DNA of 64,000 bases from WQXF01 sp031553615. GTDB lineage: Bacteria; Bacillota; Clostridia; Christensenellales; Aristaeellaceae. The translations under genes and the position numbers were made by a program. Of the stretch, positions 36,191 to 45,066 are shown in pieces. Position 1 is the first letter of the stretch; every line of letters starts with the position of its first letter. The stretch covers positions 62,001 to 126,000 of the forward strand of contig JAVBLJ010000010.1 in assembly GCA_031553615.1 (NCBI GenBank), read 5' to 3'. The notes below the pieces were generated by a model. It saw only the letters and a list, made by a program, of their open reading frames with translations, did not search any database and was not told the DNA's origin.

Positions 36191-39106
36191 TTATCCGGCC
36201 ATGGCCGCTGGCTGCTTCGCCTTATCCTTTTTCTGCGCCTTGCGAATCACCAGCCACCCCCAAGCCGCGAGCAGCAAGATAATTGCGCCATCCGCCAGAA
36301 TCAGTACTTCTTGCCACACAGGCAAGCGATAACCGGTAATCACGGCGTTCATCGCGTTGCTATTTACCGTGGTGTACAGGATATTCTTTGTCGCGGCTCG
36401 CAAACGGGTGGCCTGTGTTGCGGTCAGATTATCGGATGAAGGGATTTTCCCCCCCTGTGCCAACACCAAGTCGCCACCAGCGCGGATCATCTGCTCGGAA
36501 TTCAGATATTCTTTCAGCGCATAGTCGGTAATCACCATTCCACGGAAACCCCACTCGTTGCGCAAGATTTCAGTCAACAGCGCATAACTGCCTCCCGCCC
36601 ATTCCGTGCCGATTCGGTTAAACGAGGACATGATGGCGGTGGTTTGTCCCTTCTTCACCGTCATCTCAAAGGGCTTGAGATACATCTCGCGCAAAGCCTG
36701 CTCGTTTAGCCAAGTGATAAGGCCGTTGGCATCGCGGCAGGTTTCCTGCTCGTTGACCGCAAAATGTTTTACAAAGGTATATAGCCCCTTGGCTTTTGCG
36801 CCTTGACACACCTGTGCCGCCATGGCGCCGGATAGGAAGGGATCTTCGCTATAATATTCCCAGTTCCGGCCGCCGAAAGGGCTACGGTGGATGTTGACCG
36901 CCGGAGCATACCAGCCCGAGTACGGCAGCTTATCGCCCTTCTCATAGCCATGCAGGCCTTCGTTGCCCACCATCTCGCCCATTTCCCTGGCGATCTCCGT
37001 GTTCCAAGTAGCACCCACTACACACTCGGACACATACGCGCAGGTATCATACACCTCCGGCCCGCCCATAAAGGCAGTGAAGCCACCGGGGCCGTCCGGC
37101 TCAATGGTCTTGGGTTTGCTAATACTTTCGACGTATCCTGTACCGTACGCGCCGACGCCGATGAGCGCAGCCATCTGCTTATAAGACAGTTGATCCAATA
37201 ACTGATCCCAAAGCGGGTCGTCGTACGCCTTCCCGGCCAGATCTCGAAGCGCCGCTTTGGAGGATCCGGCTCCTTGCTTGGGCATTTCAAGCGCGTACCA
37301 AGGCTTCCCTTCGTCCTCGCTTTGGTAGTCCATGCTGTCGATCAACGCTTGCGAGACCGATAGATCCTCCATGGCAGGCGGCTTGGGCCAGGTGCCTTCC
37401 CAATCGCTTCGGCTCAAATACTGCACGATATGTCCGCTGACATCATCGAAGCGATTTTCGATGGCGGCCTGCGTGTCTTCGTCGTGGGCGATCGTCACAT
37501 CCTCGGCCACGGTGTAATGCAGGGTCTTAACCACCTCGTGCGCGTTTTTCGCAATGGCAATCTGATAAGCACCCGCCTCCAGCTCATAGCCAATAAAGCC
37601 ATTTTTGTTGGCGTCGTTGTAGTCATAGCTACGCATATCGGCCACCTTAAGCTTTAGCTCCACCGTGTCCGATTGCCCCTGCTTGGCAATGCGCTGTGTC
37701 TTGCCAAAAGCGCCCAATACCTCGTGTGATTTCTCGATTTCGCCGACGGTATAAGGCGGTGTGTAATAGAGCTGCACCACATCCTTCCCGTCGTAATCAC
37801 CGATGTTGGTGACCTTCACCTTCACGGTAATCTCGTCCCCTTGCGAAAGCACGGATCCCTCCGGCGGCGTGACGCTTTCGATTTCCCACGTGAAATCAGT
37901 ATAGCTCAGCCCGTAACCAAAGGGAAACACCACGTTCTGAGCATACCATTCAGGATGCCCGGCTTCTGCTTCGGTAAACCCTCTCGTTTCATAATACCGA
38001 TAGCCAACGTACATGCCCTCTTCGTAGTCCACAAAGTAGGCATTTTGCTTAGTGCCGTCCACGTTGTAGCGATTGCCGTTGCCCGCCGGGTTGATGCCGA
38101 AGTTCTGCCAAGTGGGATCCTTTTTGAAGTCTCTAGCGTATGTATCGATGGTATGCCCGGAGGGATTCACTGCGCCTTTCAATATCTCGCCCAGCGCCAT
38201 GATGCCTGTTGCGCCCGGGCTTCCGATCCACAGTGCGCCCTTGATGTTTTGCTGATAGGCGTAATGCGTAGGATCATCTAAGAAGCCCAACTCCATTGCT
38301 GGACTGCAATTGATAATGACAATGACGTTTTCAAAGTTTGCACAAACCTCTTGCAGTAGGCTGGTTTCACTTTCATCCAATTGTAGGTAGTGATCGTCGG
38401 CATTGCGCGCACCGGCAACCTTTCCTGTGTCGGTAGCGGATTTCTGCATGGTTCTCGGCAGATCAATGCCTTCGCCGCCAATGCGAGAGATGACCACCAG
38501 CGCCGCGTCCTTGTATTGACTCTCCGCACCGTAACTGGCTTTGACAGAATCGCCGTAACTGCTCAGCGGCGTTTCGCCGGTCGCAAAGCCTGTTACGTTT
38601 GCGCCGATGGATGGATTGGCTGGACGGCCGCTTCCAGAGTCGCTGCTTAGATAGAAATCCCTGAGCACCGGATTAACCCGGAAACCCGCCGCCTCCAAGC
38701 TATCGTAGATGGTCTTGGCATCCGCGCCACTGACATTGCCCGAGCCGGAGCCACCCAGCACCAGCTTCGCCGAGCTCTTGCCAAAGACGCTGATCCCGGC
38801 GTTTTCCGCCAGGGGCAGCGCATCCTGGTTTTTCAAAAGAATGGTGCCTTCCTCGGCAATGGATATATTGAAGGCATTTGCGGCTGCGAGCACTTCGCTT
38901 TTGTTTTCATAATCGCTGGGATAAGCACCGCTGTTCTCGCTGACTACAGCGCGCTTTTTGCCAAACAGCAAATCCATGGTGCCGCTGATGAACACTGATT
39001 GGGTGAGCACCAAAGAGATAACCAGCACAAGCACCAGCAGAATGGACGTGATGATACACCAGACTTTCACTGGCTTATGCGAAAAAACAGATTGCTTAGC
39101 TTTCAT
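36191..39106 (-). CDS. membrane-anchored GH3 enzyme with reversed domain order
   Basis: 971 residues from ATG 39106 (GGGAGGGCGGCATAT before it). A membrane helix at about 16-40 (VWCIITSILLVLVLVISLVL) is followed by the GH3_C sandwich first (IAEEGTILLKNQDALPLAE near 80 to about 355), a fibronectin-III-like domain (about 400-520) and then the GH3_N barrel (about 620-920). Barrel motifs are GRNWEYYSEDPFLSG, FVKHFAVNEQETCRD and the nucleophile Asp in GMVITDYALKEYLN. A second membrane helix near the C-terminus (VLILADGAIILLLAAWGWLVI) and a basic tail end the protein, so the enzyme should be held outside the cell by both ends. Reversed GH3 order is known from Ruminococcus albus and Butyrivibrio enzymes. 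Substrate unknown. Confidence 0.88.
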   Translation of the reverse strand: MKAKQSVFSHKPVKVWCIITSILLVLVLVISLVLTQSVFISGTMDLLFGKKRAVVSENSGAYPSDYENKSEVLAAANAFNISIAEEGTILLKNQDALPLAENAGISVFGKSSAKLVLGGSGSGNVSGADAKTIYDSLEAAGFRVNPVLRDFYLSSDSGSGRPANPSIGANVTGFATGETPLSSYGDSVKASYGAESQYKDAALVVISRIGGEGIDLPRTMQKSATDTGKVAGARNADDHYLQLDESETSLLQEVCANFENVIVIINCSPAMELGFLDDPTHYAYQQNIKGALWIGSPGATGIMALGEILKGAVNPSGHTIDTYARDFKKDPTWQNFGINPAGNGNRYNVDGTKQNAYFVDYEEGMYVGYRYYETRGFTEAEAGHPEWYAQNVVFPFGYGLSYTDFTWEIESVTPPEGSVLSQGDEITVKVKVTNIGDYDGKDVVQLYYTPPYTVGEIEKSHEVLGAFGKTQRIAKQGQSDTVELKLKVADMRSYDYNDANKNGFIGYELEAGAYQIAIAKNAHEVVKTLHYTVAEDVTIAHDEDTQAAIENRFDDVSGHIVQYLSRSDWEGTWPKPPAMEDLSVSQALIDSMDYQSEDEGKPWYALEMPKQGAGSSKAALRDLAGKAYDDPLWDQLLDQLSYKQMAALIGVGAYGTGYVESISKPKTIEPDGPGGFTAFMGGPEVYDTCAYVSECVVGATWNTEIAREMGEMVGNEGLHGYEKGDKLPYSGWYAPAVNIHRSPFGGRNWEYYSEDPFLSGAMAAQVCQGAKAKGLYTFVKHFAVNEQETCRDANGLITWLNEQALREMYLKPFEMTVKKGQTTAIMSSFNRIGTEWAGGSYALLTEILRNEWGFRGMVITDYALKEYLNSEQMIRAGGDLVLAQGGKIPSSDNLTATQATRLRAATKNILYTTVNSNAMNAVITGYRLPVWQEVLILADGAIILLLAAWGWLVIRKAQKKDKAKQPAAMAG

Positions 39107-39131
39107 ATATGCCGCCCTCCCAAGGAAGCCA

Positions 39132-39177
39132 AAACAACGCAAGCCGAAACAAGCGTAGCATCCGGCTTGCGTTGTTT
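39132..39177 (-). terminator. stem-loop terminator or attenuator after lipoprotein gene
   Basis: A perfect 14-bp stem (AAACAACGCAAGCC / GGCTTGCGTTGTTT) with an 18-base loop and T-rich 3' edge, between the lipoprotein stop and the membrane-anchored GH3 gene. Confidence 0.75.
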
Positions 39178-39200
39178 GCATGATTTAGGTTCCCGTTGTA

Positions 39201-39854
39201 CTATTTTGCGTTAGATTCCACCGGCGTCCAAGTGAGTATCGCCTCGGTATCGAGGATGACACAATCGATCAGCGGCCCACCGGTACCGCCGTTGTACAGC
39301 TCGTTCGCCAGAACTTTCAAGGTAATCTTGTTTTCGCCTTGAACCAGATTGATCTTGCCAATGGTGAACTCTTTAAATACCTTGTTCACTTTGCCGCTGC
39401 TGTCCGGCAGCTTGATTTCTTGGTAATCCAGCGCCGTGCCATTGACCGAGATCTCAAAGACCGAGGGATTCATTCTGACAATGCCTAGGTCGGAGCCGAG
39501 TACGATTTTCAACGTCGCTTCTTTCGCGGAATCAGCGGTAATCACATAGTCAAAGAACAGCTCGGCAAAGTAGGTGTAGCCGATGTAGTTGCTGTTGCTA
39601 GCCGCTGAATCCTTCAGCACCAGCTCGGTTTCCATCGCCGCGTTGGAAGGTCCTGCACCGGCTTTGTCGGTCAGGTCAACAAACTCGGCCTCGAAGGTAT
39701 AGCTCTTGGCTGTGCCGGCAGCGGGTGCTTCGGTGGCTTGTGCCGCCGGGGTGGTGGCATCCTTGGCGCTGCCGCAACCGGTCAAGGCCAGGGCAGCGAC
39801 GATGATCATCGCCAGGGTCAACAGGCGTTTCACGGAACACTTCGTAGCTTTCAT
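39201..39854 (-). CDS. lipoprotein with CBM-like beta-sandwich domain
   Basis: 217 residues from ATG 39854 with AGGAG upstream. The lipoprotein signal ends in the lipobox LTGC (Cys about 25), followed by an Ala/Thr/Pro-rich linker (SAKDATTPAAQATEAP). The folded part begins with SYTFEAEFVDLTD and continues with FAELFFDYVITADSAKEATLKIVLG and NKITLKVLANE. This resembles the CBM6/CBM35 or malectin-like carbohydrate-binding beta-sandwich. It probably binds glycan at the membrane face. It sits between two reversed-order GH3 genes, each separated by a stem-loop, and likely cooperates with them. Binding specificity is not known. Confidence 0.65.
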   Translation of the reverse strand: MKATKCSVKRLLTLAMIIVAALALTGCGSAKDATTPAAQATEAPAAGTAKSYTFEAEFVDLTDKAGAGPSNAAMETELVLKDSAASNSNYIGYTYFAELFFDYVITADSAKEATLKIVLGSDLGIVRMNPSVFEISVNGTALDYQEIKLPDSSGKVNKVFKEFTIGKINLVQGENKITLKVLANELYNGGTGGPLIDCVILDTEAILTWTPVESNAK

Positions 39855-39896
39855 TAATAGTTCTCCTGTCACTCGATAGTCGAATCTCTTCGGAGG

Positions 39897-39938
39897 GGAT
39901 GGAAGCGGCGTCGAACCGATCAACGCCGCCTCCACATC
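39897..39938 (-). other. intercistronic stem-loop between GH3 and lipoprotein genes
   Basis: On the minus strand GATGTGGAGGCGGCGT pairs, with two mismatches, with ACGCCGCTTCCATC. It lacks a U-tract, so it is more likely an mRNA stability element than a terminator. Confidence 0.5.
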
Positions 39939-39945
39939 GTTTTTC

Positions 39946-42900
39946 TTACTTTACGGTCAGCACGAATGTCTGGGTCGCGGGTAGATAGCCTTCCGCCGCC
40001 ACGGTGATCTCAAACGCGAATTCGCCTGCCGCAGTGGGCGTGCCCGAAATCGTGCCGGTCAGGGCATCCAGGGTCAGGCCAGCGGGCAGTTCGCCGCTGG
40101 AGATGGCATACGCCATCGGGGTTAGCGCGGTCACGGTGTTCAGGGTCGCACCACCAGCCTCAGCGGCATACTGCTCGTTCAGCTTGGCGGCCTCGATGGT
40201 CACCGGCTCATACACCATCGCCGCGCCGATCGGTAGCTGCATCGCGTTGCTGTTGGCTACGGCATACAAGATGTTCTTCGTCGCTTGGCGGATCGCCATA
40301 AGATGGGTGGCTTCGTCGCCTGCACTCGCGGTGACCTGACGCGGCTCAGCCTTGCCAGCGGAAAGTACCAAATCGCCACCGGCACGAATCATAGCATCCG
40401 CAGTCATGAAGGGATAGATCTCGATGTCGGTGATCACAAAGCCCTTGAAACCCCACTCCTTGCGCAGGATGTCGGTCAGCAGCCCATAGTTGGCACCCGC
40501 CCAGCGGTAGCCAATGCGGCTGAAGGAGGACATCGCTCCACGCGGATCGCTCTTTTCCACTGCGATTTGGAAGGGCTTGAAGTACAGCTCGCGCATCGCT
40601 TGCTCGTTACACCAAATCGACAGGCCGGAAGTCTCTGCACCAGCACCAGCCTCCATGCCCATGAAGCCACCCAGCATGCCACGGTAGGGCAGGCTGCCAT
40701 CCTCATGCATCGCAAAGTGCTTCACGGTTACGTATACGCCCTTGGAGCGCGCACCCCGGATGACGCTGGCGGCAAATTCACCGGCCAAGCGTCCATCCTC
40801 AGAATAATACTCGGTGTATCGGCTGTCAAGAGGAGTGCGATGGGTGTTCATCGCCGGGGAATACCAACCGGAGTAGGTCTTAATTCCCTCGCCCATATCG
40901 GAGTTGCCCCACAGCGCCTGCTCACCGATGTTGACGCCCATTGCGTAGGCCAGCTCTTTGCTCCAGGTGGAGGCCAGAACAGGTGCGCTGGCGAAATTGA
41001 TCGTCCGCTCGCCACCCACGCCATTGCCGGTCCAACCCTTGGGGCCGTCGGTGTCCAGTGCAAAGGGCTTCTCGATATACGGAATTTCGATGGTGTTGAA
41101 GCCACCGTTGTTGATCATGTCGGTCATTTCTTGCAGCGTCAACTGATCCAGCAGCGCGTCCCACTGCGGATCGTCGTATTCCTTGCCCACCATTTCCTTC
41201 AGCGTCACCGCCGCCTTTTCGGGGCGGGTGGCCGCGTCGGCAACTGTCGGCATGGCCTCGGCCTTCCAGGGCGCGGTGGCATCGGTTTCCGCCGACACGG
41301 TCAGCGTCCAGTTGGCAAAGTCTTCATCGCTGACGTAGCGGCCATCCTTGGTCGGGTCTTCCGCGTTGATTTCCGGAACCTTGGGCCAAGTGCCTTCCCA
41401 ATCGGCACGGGACAGCACGGTCTTGTCCGCGCTGCTGGCAATCGCGTCGTTCACATAGTCGAAGCGATTTTCCACGGTGTTTCCGGTCACAGCACTCGCA
41501 TCGCACTTGATATCCTCGGTAACGGTGCATGTGATGGCGGCCACAACATCATGGGAGTTGCGCATCACCTTGACCTGATAATCACCCTTTTCCAGCTCAT
41601 AGCCTTTGAAGTCATTCTTGTTGGCATCGTTCCAGTCGTAGGAGGCCATGTCGATGGCCATAAAGGTCAACGTAACAGTCTCGGACTCGCCGGGCTGCAA
41701 AAGCTGGGTCTTGGCGTAATCCGCCAGCACCACATGGGATTTTTCGATGCCGCCGGCGGTGTAGGGCGCGGTAACATACGCTTCCACTACCTCTTTGCCC
41801 GCCACATCGCCCTTGTTGGTTACCTTCACCTCCAGGGTGATTTGGTCTTTTGCGGCGATGGCGGTGCCATCAGCGGTGCCGCCCACCACTTCCCAATCAA
41901 AGGTAGTATAGCTCAGGCCGTAGCCAAAGGGGTAAGCCACATGGTCTTCGTACCAAGTGGAGGCAGCATTGGCCTCTTTCTCGTCGAAGCCCCGGGTCTC
42001 ATAGTAACGGTAGCCGAGGTAAATGCCTTCTTCATAATCGGTAAACATCGCAGCCCGAGCCTTGCCCTCTGCATCGATGTAGCCGCTGCCGCCCGCCGTG
42101 ATGGGCGCTATGGTGTAGGAACCGTCCATGCCCGCTGGCCCAAAGTCAAAGGGCAGGCCATTGTCGCCCCAGTTGACCCACGACGGGTTGGTGGTGAAAT
42201 CCTTCACATACATGTCGACCAAGCGGCCAGAAGGGTTCACCTCGCCGCTCAAAATTTTGCCCAAAGCCGTGAAGCCATTGGCACCGGGAGCGCCTGCCAA
42301 AATGGCCGCCTTCACGTTAGGGTAGGTGGCATCGTCCTGCAGGAAGCCCAACTCAATGGGCGCGGAGTTGGCGATTACCACAACAACTTTTTCGAAATTC
42401 TCGTTGGCATACTTCAACAATTCAAACTGAGACACATCCAACATCATAGAATGGGCGCGCTCCGCGGTATCCCCCTCAGGAACCGCTTCCGGATTCATCG
42501 CCTTACCTTCGGATGTCTTCACATACATCTGGCCGCCCATGAGGGGCACTGTGGTGAAAGCACCGGTACCGGATAGCACTACGATGGCCGCGTCGCCATA
42601 TTCGCTGATGCTAGTTGCAAAGCCGTCTTTCGCGGCAGCAAAGTCCGCACGCATAGCGAAGTCCGAAGTCTTTTCTGCGGCAACCCAGTCCCGGTATTGC
42701 GCTTCCACCGTGGGGTTAACTTCATAGCCAGCCGCCAAAATACTGGAATAGATATCCGACTGCAGCTTGGTCACACCGGCGGACGTATCGTTCGCCGCGC
42801 TGCCGGCATCGCCGCCGGAAATGGCAGCGTGACCCAACACCGTCACCTTGCCGGGCTTGAGGGGCAGGACATTATCCTTGTTCTTTAGCAGCACCATACC

Positions 42901-43071
42901 CTCTTCGGCAATTATCTGGTTTAGTTCGCCTCCAGCAGAAATCGCCTCCTGTTTGCTCGCATAACCGGTTTGATAGGCCGATTCCGCCGCAAACGCCACG
43001 CTCACACCGCTGGTTACCATCAGTACAGCTAAGGCAAGCGCTAGGATTTTGACCAATCGATTTCCCCTCAT
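39946..43071 (-). CDS. secreted GH3 enzyme with reversed domain order and C-terminal Ig-like domain
   Basis: 1,041 residues; ATG 43071 has GGAGG upstream. The signal peptide (about 1-29) ends at FAAES. The GH3_C sandwich comes first (IAEEGMVLLKNKDNVLPLK near 55), then a fibronectin-III-like domain (about 420-545). The GH3_N barrel (about 630-930) has DSRYTEYYSEDGRLAG, VTVKHFAMHEDG and the nucleophile Asp in GFVITDIEIYPFM. A C-terminal putative Ig domain (AISSGELPAGLTLDALTGTI; about 955-1041) is typical of secreted surface proteins. It is a paralogue of the membrane-anchored GH3. First gene of the unit with the lipoprotein and GH3. It acts outside the cell on an unknown beta-glycoside. Confidence 0.9.
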   Translation of the reverse strand: MRGNRLVKILALALAVLMVTSGVSVAFAAESAYQTGYASKQEAISAGGELNQIIAEEGMVLLKNKDNVLPLKPGKVTVLGHAAISGGDAGSAANDTSAGVTKLQSDIYSSILAAGYEVNPTVEAQYRDWVAAEKTSDFAMRADFAAAKDGFATSISEYGDAAIVVLSGTGAFTTVPLMGGQMYVKTSEGKAMNPEAVPEGDTAERAHSMMLDVSQFELLKYANENFEKVVVVIANSAPIELGFLQDDATYPNVKAAILAGAPGANGFTALGKILSGEVNPSGRLVDMYVKDFTTNPSWVNWGDNGLPFDFGPAGMDGSYTIAPITAGGSGYIDAEGKARAAMFTDYEEGIYLGYRYYETRGFDEKEANAASTWYEDHVAYPFGYGLSYTTFDWEVVGGTADGTAIAAKDQITLEVKVTNKGDVAGKEVVEAYVTAPYTAGGIEKSHVVLADYAKTQLLQPGESETVTLTFMAIDMASYDWNDANKNDFKGYELEKGDYQVKVMRNSHDVVAAITCTVTEDIKCDASAVTGNTVENRFDYVNDAIASSADKTVLSRADWEGTWPKVPEINAEDPTKDGRYVSDEDFANWTLTVSAETDATAPWKAEAMPTVADAATRPEKAAVTLKEMVGKEYDDPQWDALLDQLTLQEMTDMINNGGFNTIEIPYIEKPFALDTDGPKGWTGNGVGGERTINFASAPVLASTWSKELAYAMGVNIGEQALWGNSDMGEGIKTYSGWYSPAMNTHRTPLDSRYTEYYSEDGRLAGEFAASVIRGARSKGVYVTVKHFAMHEDGSLPYRGMLGGFMGMEAGAGAETSGLSIWCNEQAMRELYFKPFQIAVEKSDPRGAMSSFSRIGYRWAGANYGLLTDILRKEWGFKGFVITDIEIYPFMTADAMIRAGGDLVLSAGKAEPRQVTASAGDEATHLMAIRQATKNILYAVANSNAMQLPIGAAMVYEPVTIEAAKLNEQYAAEAGGATLNTVTALTPMAYAISSGELPAGLTLDALTGTISGTPTAAGEFAFEITVAAEGYLPATQTFVLTVK

Positions 43072-43167
43072 ATGATCCCTCCGCCCTCATAATAGGTTGT
43101 GCATAAACGGCACAATCCTGTATTGTTAGTTAGATGATATCACAAAAAAACATACCGCGGGCACTTT

Positions 43168-43195
43168 AGCATAAATGGTCAATTTTTCAGCACAA
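43168..43195 (-). promoter_or_regulatory. candidate promoter of secreted GH3-lipoprotein-GH3 unit
   Basis: On the minus strand TTGTGC (43195-43190), 16 bases, TATGCT (43173-43168), inside block 43131-43202 that matches 33943-34010. GCACAA-G-TTGTGC (43190-43202) is a palindrome overlapping the -35. A further GCACAA/TTGTGC pair lies at about 43098-43115. Confidence 0.55.
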
Positions 43196-43299
43196 GTTGT
43201 GCCGCACAAACAACCATTGGTTCCCAGAGGCTGGGCTGAACTAGTTCTTGCAAATCTCTCATTGAAACCAACGAAAACTCGTCATTTACGAAAGAACGA

Positions 43300-43335
43300 T
43301 ACAACAAAACCGCCATACCGCAGGCGGTTTTATTG
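43300..43335 (-). terminator. rho-independent terminator of tRNA-Val
   Basis: A perfect 9-bp stem AAAACCGCC / GGCGGTTTT with an 8-base loop, then TGTTGT, 28 bp past the tRNA 3' end. Confidence 0.85.
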
Positions 43336-43359
43336 TATCAAAGTTAGGCTCTTTGAATG

Positions 43360-43435
43360 TGGTGGGAACAACAGGGCTCGAACCTGTGACCCTCTGCTTG
43401 TAAGGCAGATGCTCTCCCAACTGAGCTATGCTCCC
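43360..43435 (-). tRNA. tRNA-Val (anticodon TAC), CCA encoded
   Basis: 76 nt. The acceptor stem GGGAGCA pairs with TGTTCCC (one G-U), the D arm is GCTC...GAGC and the anticodon loop CTTACAA sits on a TCTGC/GCAGA stem. The T arm contains GGTTCGAGCC, and ACCA closes the gene. The TAC anticodon reads GTA and other valine codons. It has its own strong promoter and terminator. Its 3' end faces the GH3 island, a common integration position for mobile islands, though no attachment-site repeat was found. Confidence 0.97.
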
Positions 43436-43470
43436 CCATCGAGTGCCGCGCCATTTGCGGCAACTCGATT

Positions 43471-43499
43471 ATCATACCTTGCGCAAGCCCGTTTGTCAA
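43471..43499 (-). promoter_or_regulatory. strong promoter of tRNA-Val
   Basis: On the minus strand a perfect TTGACA (43499-43494), exactly 17 bases, TATGAT (43476-43471), 36 bp before the mature tRNA. Confidence 0.9.
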
Positions 43500-43536
43500 T
43501 ATCATGCGCGGATTTCCGGGCAATTTCCGGGCAGAT

Positions 43537-44160
43537 TCAGCGCCGCTGCGCCAGCTCGGCCCAGAGCGATTCCAGCGGAATGCCGCGCTCGGCCAGCAGC
43601 ACCAGCAGGTGGTAGCAAAGGTCCGCCGATTCGTAGCAAATCTCACCCTTATCTCCCTTAATGGAGGCGATTACCGTCTCGGTGGCTTCCTCGCCCAGCT
43701 TTTTGCTGATTTTTTCAATGCCCTTGGCCAGCAGATAGTTGGTGTAGCTGCCCTCCTTGGGGTGGATCATGCGATCCTGGATCACCGCGTACACCTGTTG
43801 CAAAATCTCGCTGCCCGGCTGGTGCAGCTGCGGCTCCGCGCTGCGCCAAAGCGGGTTGTGAAAGCAGCTCGGCTGCCCGGTGTGGCAGACCGGGCCGGTC
43901 TGCTCCACTTGGAGCAGCAGCGTGTCTCCATCGCAATCGTAGGCAATGTTGCACACCTTCTGCAGATGCCCGCTGGTTTCTCCCTTCCTCCAAAGCGTGC
44001 CCCGGCTACGGCTCCAGTAGGTCGCATACCCGGTGCTCTCGGTCATGCGGAGCGATTCCTCATTCATGTATGCCATCATCAGCACCGCGCCGGTGTGAAC
44101 ATCCTGGGCGATGGCGGGAACCAACCCCTGCGAGTTGAAGCGAATGTTGGTCAAATCCAT
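43537..44160 (-). CDS. hisIE: bifunctional phosphoribosyl-AMP cyclohydrolase / phosphoribosyl-ATP pyrophosphatase
   Basis: 207 residues; AAGGGGGG lies six bases before ATG 44160. The HisI domain (1-105) has AYMNEESLRMT, YWSRSRGTLWRKGETSGH and the metal-binding DCDGDTLLLQV...CHTG stretch. The HisE domain (about 115-207) has YTNYLLAKGIEKISKKLGEEATE, the MazG-like Mg-binding helix, and ADLCYHLLVLL. It catalyses steps 2 and 3 of histidine synthesis. It is the last his gene here, separated from hisA by palindromic element B. Transcription presumably passes through that element, since no other promoter is evident. Confidence 0.96.
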   Translation of the reverse strand: MDLTNIRFNSQGLVPAIAQDVHTGAVLMMAYMNEESLRMTESTGYATYWSRSRGTLWRKGETSGHLQKVCNIAYDCDGDTLLLQVEQTGPVCHTGQPSCFHNPLWRSAEPQLHQPGSEILQQVYAVIQDRMIHPKEGSYTNYLLAKGIEKISKKLGEEATETVIASIKGDKGEICYESADLCYHLLVLLAERGIPLESLWAELAQRR

Positions 44161-44173
44161 GTGTTTCCCCCCT

Positions 44174-44340
44174 TATGCTATCCCTCTCGTTCGATCTCTT
44201 GCGATAGATCGCGGTAGATTTTTTCGAATGGCTAGGAACTTAAAGGAGGCGTAGTCAGCAGCTGCGCGACTGAAGCGCAACAACGCCATTCGGAAAAAGA
44301 TCCGCGAGATATCTTAGAAATGGGATGAGGGGTAGTATTA
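44174..44340 (+). repeat. palindromic element, copy B, filling the hisA-hisIE gap
   Basis: The left arm (44174-44229) and right arm (44288-44340) are imperfect inverted repeats; for example TATCCCTCTCG pairs with GATGAGGGGTA. The core starts GGCTAGGAACTTAAAGGAGG (44230), has AGTC-loop-GACT, and is followed by AAAAGATCCGC (44295-44305), identical to copies A and C. The right end includes the hisA stop codon, and the left end stops next to the hisIE ribosome binding site. Confidence 0.85.
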
Positions 44341-45054
44341 TCCATGGGCCGTGGCGATCGCCTCACACAGCATAAATGCGCCCGAATACAGCGACTTCCC
44401 GCAGATCGCACCCGCGCAGCCGATCTCCCGCAGCGCCGCAATGTCCGCCAGGGTGGCGACGCCGCCCGAGCCGATAACGGCCAGCCCGCTTTCCCGAATC
44501 AGCGCCGCGGTGGCCTCCACGTTTGGACCCGCCAGGGTTCCATCGCGCGCGATGTCCGTGTAGATGATGTCGCGCACGCCCTCCACACCCATGCGCAACG
44601 CCAATTCCACGGCCGAAACTTTGCTGGCTTCCACCCAGCCGCGCACCGCCACGAAGCCCTCGTGCGCATCGATACCGCAGGCGATCCGTCCCGGATAGGC
44701 CGCGCACGCCTCCCGCACCAGCGCGGGATTTTCCAACGCCACCGTGCCCAGGATCACGCGGGTCACGCCGCGCTTTTCCAACCGGTCCGCAATATCCGCC
44801 ATGGTGCGAATGCCGCCGCCCAGCTGCACCGGAATCGATACCCGTTCGGTGATGCGTTGCACAGCCTCCAAATTGCCCGCCTGCCCGGTAAAAGCGCCGT
44901 CCAGGTCGACCAGATGCAACCAGCGCGCCCCCGAGGCCTGCCACAATTCGGCGGCATCTTCGGGTGCACCGTAGTCGGTCACCTCGTCGGCTCTGCCCTT
45001 GAACAGGCGCACGCAGCGCCCCGCCTTCATATCGATCGCCGGATAAATGATCAT
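44338..45054 (-). CDS. hisA: phosphoribosylformimino-AICAR ribotide isomerase
   Basis: 238 residues from ATG 45054, six bases after GGAGG; an ATG at 45060 is directly adjacent to the site. It is a TIM barrel with IIYPAIDMKAGRCVRLFKG at the start (catalytic Asp near 8), PVQLGGGIRTMADI near 75, CGIDAHEGFVAVRGW with the second catalytic Asp near 126, and a phosphate-binding VIGSGGVATLADI near 196. It performs the fourth step of histidine synthesis. It starts 12 bp past the hisB stop. In clostridial operons hisF usually follows; here element B follows instead. Confidence 0.96.
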   Translation of the reverse strand: MIIYPAIDMKAGRCVRLFKGRADEVTDYGAPEDAAELWQASGARWLHLVDLDGAFTGQAGNLEAVQRITERVSIPVQLGGGIRTMADIADRLEKRGVTRVILGTVALENPALVREACAAYPGRIACGIDAHEGFVAVRGWVEASKVSAVELALRMGVEGVRDIIYTDIARDGTLAGPNVEATAALIRESGLAVIGSGGVATLADIAALREIGCAGAICGKSLYSGAFMLCEAIATAHG

Positions 45055-45066
45055 GCGCATCCTCCC

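Noticed and set aside
40285..42576. 763-codon open frame on the plus strand
   Set aside because: Lies wholly antisense to the secreted GH3 gene, whose frame has signal peptide and catalytic motifs; the antisense frame has no recognisable domain and arises from GC-rich codon usage.
43360..43435. Attachment site duplication of the tRNA-Val 3' end
   Set aside because: No second copy of the tRNA 3' sequence was seen in the window and there is no integrase gene.
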